Shown here: one piece after another, positions 60,522 to 64,000 of the stretch
How positions within the stretch are numbered: position 1 is the first letter of the stretch
How the letters are laid out: the number at the start of each line of letters is the position of its first letter
NCBI RefSeq assembly: GCF_001043025.1
Contig: NZ_JYLD01000010.1
Coordinates: 62,001 to 126,000 of the forward strand
Reading direction: 5' to 3'
Source of the DNA: Pseudomonas helleri
GTDB taxonomy: Bacteria > Pseudomonadota > Gammaproteobacteria > Pseudomonadales > Pseudomonadaceae
DNA: 64,000 nt
Program-made: the position numbers and the translations under genes
The notes under the pieces: model-generated
Databases searched by the model: none
What the model saw: only the letters and a program-made list of their open reading frames with translations
What the model was told of the DNA's origin: nothing

Positions 60522-62246
60522 TTATTGCGCCGGTGCGCCTTGGCGCCAGGCTTGGGAGCGGCGCAACACGCCGCGTGAAGCCCAGGCCAGGAGCAGGGAC
60601 ACGCCAATGGAGGTCAGCAAAATCAGGGTCGACATGGCCGCCGCGCCGCCAACGTTGCCGGCGTCGTCCATGTTCAGCACCGCCACCGCCGCGAGGATGG
60701 TGTCGGGGCTGTAGAGGAAGATCGCCGCCGACACGGTGGTCATTGCCGAGACGAACAGGTAGCGCACGATGTCCAGCAGCGCGGGCAGGCAAATCGGTAC
60801 GGTGACGCGCCAGTAATGGCGGTACAGCGGCGCCTTGAGCGACAGCGCAGCGGCTTCGAACTCGCCGTCAAGCTGGCGCAATGCAGTGGTGGCGGTCATT
60901 TGCGCAGTGGTCAAATAGTGAGCAATGGTGCACACCACCAGCAGCGCCATGGTCCCGTAGAACACATGCAGCGGATTACCCGGCAGGTTGAAGAAAAACA
61001 CGTAGCCCAACCCCAGCACCAAACCCGGCACCGCCATGGGGATGAAGCTGAGCATGCGCAGCACCAGGTTCAGGCGCTTCTGGGTGTGGGTTTTTTCCAT
61101 CAGGTAGGCGCCGGTGAAGATCACCGCGCTGCCGATCAGCGCCGTGCACAGGGCCATGGTCACGCTGTTGCGGTAGGCCAGCCAGCCGCCACCGGCGGTG
61201 TCATTGAACTGGTAGTGGTTGAGGGACAGCGACAGGTTGTACGGCCAAAATTTGACCAGCGATGAGTACACCGCCATCCCGAACACCAGCAGCAAGGCGG
61301 CGCAGATCAGCAACACGATGGCCAGGTAGCAGCCATCTCGCAGCCTCGAAGGCACCGGCTTGAACACCTGGGCACGGCCGCTCATGGCGTCGCCGTGCTG
61401 ACGGCGCAGCCAGGCATCGACGCCGAAGCTGAACAGCGCGGGCAACAGCAAGACCATGCCAATCAAGGCGCCGCGACCAAACTGTTGCTGCCCGACCACC
61501 GCTTTGTAGGCTTCCAGCGCCAGCACCTGATAGTCGCCACCCACCACCACGGGCACGCCGAAGTCGGTGATGGTCAGGGTGAACACCAGGCAAAACGCGG
61601 CGAACACGGCCTGACGCGTCCCCGGCCAGGTGATGCTGCGAAAGGCTTTGAATGGCCCCGCGCCCATGCTCGATGCCGCATCAAATAACCGGGCATCGGC
61701 CAGCGACAAGGCGGACAGCAGAATCATCAAAGCATGAGGAAAGGTGTAGATCACCTCGCCAAGGACGATGCCCCAGAAACCGTAGATGTTGTCTGCAATC
61801 AGCCCGCGAAGCAGGCCCTGATTGCCGAACAAATACACCAGGGCAATGCCCGGCAACATCGACGGCGCCATCAGTGGCAGCAACGACAACCCGCGCCAGA
61901 CGCGCTTGCCGGGGATCAAGGTGCGTTGCAACGCGTAGGCAAACAGGTACGCCAGCGGCACGACTATCGCCGCCACGCTGAGCGACACTTTGAGGCTGTT
62001 ACCCACCAGCCAATGAAAGTTATCGCTGGTCACCAACTCCCGCGCGGCGACCCAGCCACCGCCCTGGCCGTCTTGCGCACTGAAACCACGCCAGAAGATC
62101 GCCAGCAACGGCATCAGCACGGCAATGGCCAATAACAGCAGCAACAGCAGTTTGCCGCCGAGGACAAACAACGTGTCGCCCCGTTCAGCCCGCGCAGCGT
62201 TACGGGCCAGGGTGTCGGACAGGGGCAAGGTCATTGGCGCGGCCAT
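60522..62246 (-). CDS. ABC transporter permease, fused double domain (aminoethylphosphonate)
   Basis: 574-residue permease with twelve membrane segments and two binding-protein-dependent transport domains fused in one chain, so a homodimer is not needed. The two EAA-type cytoplasmic loops are seen around DAASSMGAGPFKAFRSITWP and EAAALSLKAPLYRHYWRVTV. The ATG at 62246 lies one base after the ATPase gene stop; a TTG at 62255 is possible. In some bacteria the halves are separate PhnU and PhnV. Confidence 0.9.
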   Translation of the reverse strand: MAAPMTLPLSDTLARNAARAERGDTLFVLGGKLLLLLLLAIAVLMPLLAIFWRGFSAQDGQGGGWVAARELVTSDNFHWLVGNSLKVSLSVAAIVVPLAYLFAYALQRTLIPGKRVWRGLSLLPLMAPSMLPGIALVYLFGNQGLLRGLIADNIYGFWGIVLGEVIYTFPHALMILLSALSLADARLFDAASSMGAGPFKAFRSITWPGTRQAVFAAFCLVFTLTITDFGVPVVVGGDYQVLALEAYKAVVGQQQFGRGALIGMVLLLPALFSFGVDAWLRRQHGDAMSGRAQVFKPVPSRLRDGCYLAIVLLICAALLLVFGMAVYSSLVKFWPYNLSLSLNHYQFNDTAGGGWLAYRNSVTMALCTALIGSAVIFTGAYLMEKTHTQKRLNLVLRMLSFIPMAVPGLVLGLGYVFFFNLPGNPLHVFYGTMALLVVCTIAHYLTTAQMTATTALRQLDGEFEAAALSLKAPLYRHYWRVTVPICLPALLDIVRYLFVSAMTTVSAAIFLYSPDTILAAVAVLNMDDAGNVGGAAAMSTLILLTSIGVSLLLAWASRGVLRRSQAWRQGAPAQ

Positions 62247-62247
62247 G

Positions 62248-63324
62248 TCAGGCAAACACCTGAAGGCTGTTCGGCGGCAAGGCGACGAAGATGTCCTGGG
62301 CGCCGAGACGCGGCAAATCCTGGCTGCCGACTTCGGCGGTGAGCGGGTGGCCCGGCAGGTGGTTGAGTTCGAAGCTCATGCGGCAGCGATTGCCGAGGAA
62401 GGTGATGTCCCGCACCCGTGCCGGGAACAGGTTTTCTTCGTGCAGCACCGGGTTCACGCTGATTGCCTCGGGGCGACAAAACAGCCGCCCCGACTCGACG
62501 CGCCCCGCGTCGGCCGCCAAGCGCATATTGACCCCGCCGACCTGCGCGTAGGTGCCGCTGTTATGGTCAAACGGCAGCCAGTTGCCTTGCCCGACAAACT
62601 CGGCAACAAAGGGCGTGGCGGGCTTGTTGTAGATCTCTTGCGGGGTGGCGTACTGCTCGACCTTGCCGTTGTTCATCACGGCGATGCGGTCGGCCATCAG
62701 CATGGCTTCGTCCTGGTTGTGGGTCACCATCAAAGTGGTGATGCCCAGGCTGCGCTGCAATTGGCGCAACTCGGTGCACAAATGCTCGCGCACCCGGGCA
62801 TCCAGGGCCGACATCGGTTCGTCGAGCAAGAGCAGCGACGGTGCAGGCGCCAAAGCGCGGGCCAGGGCGACTCGCTGCTGCTGACCGCCGGACAGTTGGC
62901 CGGGGAATTTCTTTTCGCTGCCCGTGAGGCCCACCAGTTCGAGCATCTCGCTGACGCGCTTGCGCACCACGTCGCGGTTGCTGCCAGCCAGGCCGTAGGC
63001 GATATTGGCCTCAACGGTCAGGTTGGGGAACAGTGCGTAGGACTGAAACAGGATCCCGTAGTCCCGGGCTTGCGGGGCGAGGTCTGAGACATCCCGTGAA
63101 CCGAGGTACAAAACGCCTTCGTCCTGACGCTCCAGCCCAGCGATGCAGCGCAGCAAGGTGGTTTTACCGCACCCCGAAGGCCCGAGCAGACACACCAGCT
63201 CACCCGCCGCCACCTCCAGCGAGACGTTGTCCAGCGCGGTAAAAGCGCCAAAGCGCTTGCTCACGTTGCGCACCTTCATCGGCACGCCGGGTTGGGTCAA
63301 AGGGGTTGCGTTCGAGCGGTTCAT
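62248..63324 (-). CDS. phnT: ABC transporter ATP-binding protein (aminoethylphosphonate)
   Basis: 358-residue ATPase. Walker A GPSGCGKTTLL, Q-loop ILFQSYALFPNLTV, signature LSGGQQQRVALARAL, Walker B LLLLDEPMSALD, H-loop VTHNQDEAM. A C-terminal TOBE domain follows (about 280-355). It is the first gene of the phosphonate operon; order ATPase-permease-binding protein-FAD enzyme-HD enzyme. The internal ATG at residue 16 is an alternative start. Confidence 0.9.
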   Translation of the reverse strand: MNRSNATPLTQPGVPMKVRNVSKRFGAFTALDNVSLEVAAGELVCLLGPSGCGKTTLLRCIAGLERQDEGVLYLGSRDVSDLAPQARDYGILFQSYALFPNLTVEANIAYGLAGSNRDVVRKRVSEMLELVGLTGSEKKFPGQLSGGQQQRVALARALAPAPSLLLLDEPMSALDARVREHLCTELRQLQRSLGITTLMVTHNQDEAMLMADRIAVMNNGKVEQYATPQEIYNKPATPFVAEFVGQGNWLPFDHNSGTYAQVGGVNMRLAADAGRVESGRLFCRPEAISVNPVLHEENLFPARVRDITFLGNRCRMSFELNHLPGHPLTAEVGSQDLPRLGAQDIFVALPPNSLQVFA

Positions 63325-63447
63325 GGATGCACCTCATCAAGCAGATGGGGTCATCCTAGAGGCGCTATGCGTACAAGATGTGGCAGTCAGGCAAAAGCTG
63401 CCGATAGAGGTATTGGTGGATTTGGGAGTAATGCTCACAACATCCCT

Positions 63448-63513
63448 GTGGGAGCGGGCTTGCTCGCGAGCTTTTAAAAAGATCAAAAGATCGCGAGGCA
63501 AGTTCGCTCCTAC
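63448..63513. repeat. Hybrid REP: type 2 left arm, type 1 right arm
   Basis: The left arm is GTGGGAGCGGGCTTGCTCGC (type 2), the core GAGCTTTTAAAAAGATCAAAA and the right arm CGAGGCAAGTTCGCTCCTAC (type 1 with one change). The arms pair imperfectly. It lies between lysR and the phosphonate ATPase gene. Confidence 0.8.
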
Positions 63514-63519
63514 AGGGGG

Positions 63520-64000
63520 TCAGGCCGGGGCCATTTCCTGCGCCAGCCCCAGAAAAGCCGCAGGCAAGCGCGCTGATTTTCGCTCTTTGAGGCAGTACAA
63601 ATACTCGGCGATCAGCGGCGCACCTTCGAGGGTCAGTACGCGCAGTTGCGGGTCGTGGGGGACTTCCTGGCGGGCGATGATGCTGATGCCGATACCGCGC
63701 AGCACCGCTTCGCGGATCGACTCGCGGCTGCCAATTTCCAGCAGCGGGCCAAAGCCGACCCCGGCGCTGCTGAGCAGTTCTTCGGTCAATTTACGCGTGG
63801 TCGAGCCTTGCTCGCGCATCAACAGGCAATGCCCGGCCAAGGCACTCAGCGGCACGTGATCGAGCTTGGCCAGCGGGTGATTGCGGTGCACCGCCACCAC
63901 CAGCGGGTCGGAGCCCAGAACCCGGCGTATCAGCCGTGGGTCTTCGAGCAGTTGCGACGAGGCGGCGATGTCGACGCGGTATTCGTCCAGCGCTTCGAGC
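63520..64000 (-). CDS. LysR-family regulator, C-terminal part (5' end outside window)
   Basis: About 159 residues of a LysR effector-binding domain are visible. The frame stays open beyond the GTG at 63900 to the window edge (LEALDEYRVDIAASSQLLED ...), so the DNA-binding N-terminus lies outside. Recognisable blocks are LLMREQGSTTRKLTEELL, the SRESIREAVLRGIGISIIA segment, and LEGAPLIAEYLYCLKERKSA. Its position upstream of the phosphonate operon in the same direction suggests the aminoethylphosphonate-associated LysR regulators of this cluster type. Confidence 0.85.
   Translation of the reverse strand, partial: LEALDEYRVDIAASSQLLEDPRLIRRVLGSDPLVVAVHRNHPLAKLDHVPLSALAGHCLLMREQGSTTRKLTEELLSSAGVGFGPLLEIGSRESIREAVLRGIGISIIARQEVPHDPQLRVLTLEGAPLIAEYLYCLKERKSARLPAAFLGLAQEMAPA

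Noticed and set aside
62125..63087. 320-codon plus-strand ORF opposite the phosphonate ATPase
   Set aside because: Antisense shadow; no domain, and the minus-strand gene has complete ABC motifs.
4981..63513. Interpreting the REP elements as attachment sites or IS termini
   Set aside because: They have no target duplications or transposase nearby and are too numerous; the REP interpretation explains them.

Overview
The window is a stretch of Pseudomonas chromosome. The gene order ruvX-pyrR-pyrB-pyrC', pilT-yggS-proC-yggT-metX-metW, rpoH-ftsX-ftsE-ftsY and laoR/laoC-laoB-laoA-coaD-fdx matches the block I recall around PA0362-PA0406 of P. aeruginosa. The high GC content and the abundant GTAGGAGCGAGCTTGC-type and GTGGGAGCGGGCTTGC-type palindromes fit the fluorescens lineage. 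I cannot name the species from the sequence alone. No rRNA, tRNA, CRISPR array, prophage or transposase was seen.

Layout. 1-5 kb: tonB3 (its start lies outside the window), algH, ruvX and the pyrimidine genes pyrR, pyrB and the catalytically dead pyrC'. 5-14 kb: TM2 protein, NlpC/P60 hydrolase, pilT, then yggS-proC-yggT and metX-metW-DUF4426-rdgB-hemW-DUF3392. 14.3-15.3 kb: a single EamA transporter gene lying between two exact 44-bp copies of the trmB 3' end. 15-22.6 kb: trmB, thiG-thiS, DUF423, mtgA, rpoH and ftsX-ftsE-ftsY. 22.9-33.7 kb: seven M16-family peptidase genes, interrupted only by rsmD. 33.7-36.2 kb: YheT-type hydrolase, an AraC regulator and a small protein behind a highly structured leader. 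36.2-36.6 kb: tandem repeats. 36.6-42.9 kb: sseA, the long-chain alcohol system laoR/laoCBA, coaD and a ferredoxin. 43-54.7 kb: mutM, HDOD protein, rlmI, DUF4153 protein, MFS exporter, ilvD, pchP, tcyP and folA. 54.8-57.6 kb: an overlapping DUF2868/DUF3482 pair. 57.7-64 kb: an aminophosphonate uptake and degradation operon with a LysR regulator cut by the window end.

The most unusual part is the M16 array. It has three periplasmic pairs, each an active HxxEH subunit followed by an inactive partner and each with the same 8-bp stop/start overlap. A seventh M16 gene has lost both its signal peptide and its metal site. One pair beside ftsY and rsmD looks ancestral; the other 7.3 kb, between rsmD and yheT, looks like a lineage-specific expansion. 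Other points of interest are the trmB-flanked transporter cassette, a strongly folded RNA leader at 35.67-35.91 kb, a candidate LaoR operator, an AlgU-like rpoH promoter, a Shine-Dalgarno-hiding hairpin before the third M16 pair, and REP-type palindromes at nearly every convergent gene junction.
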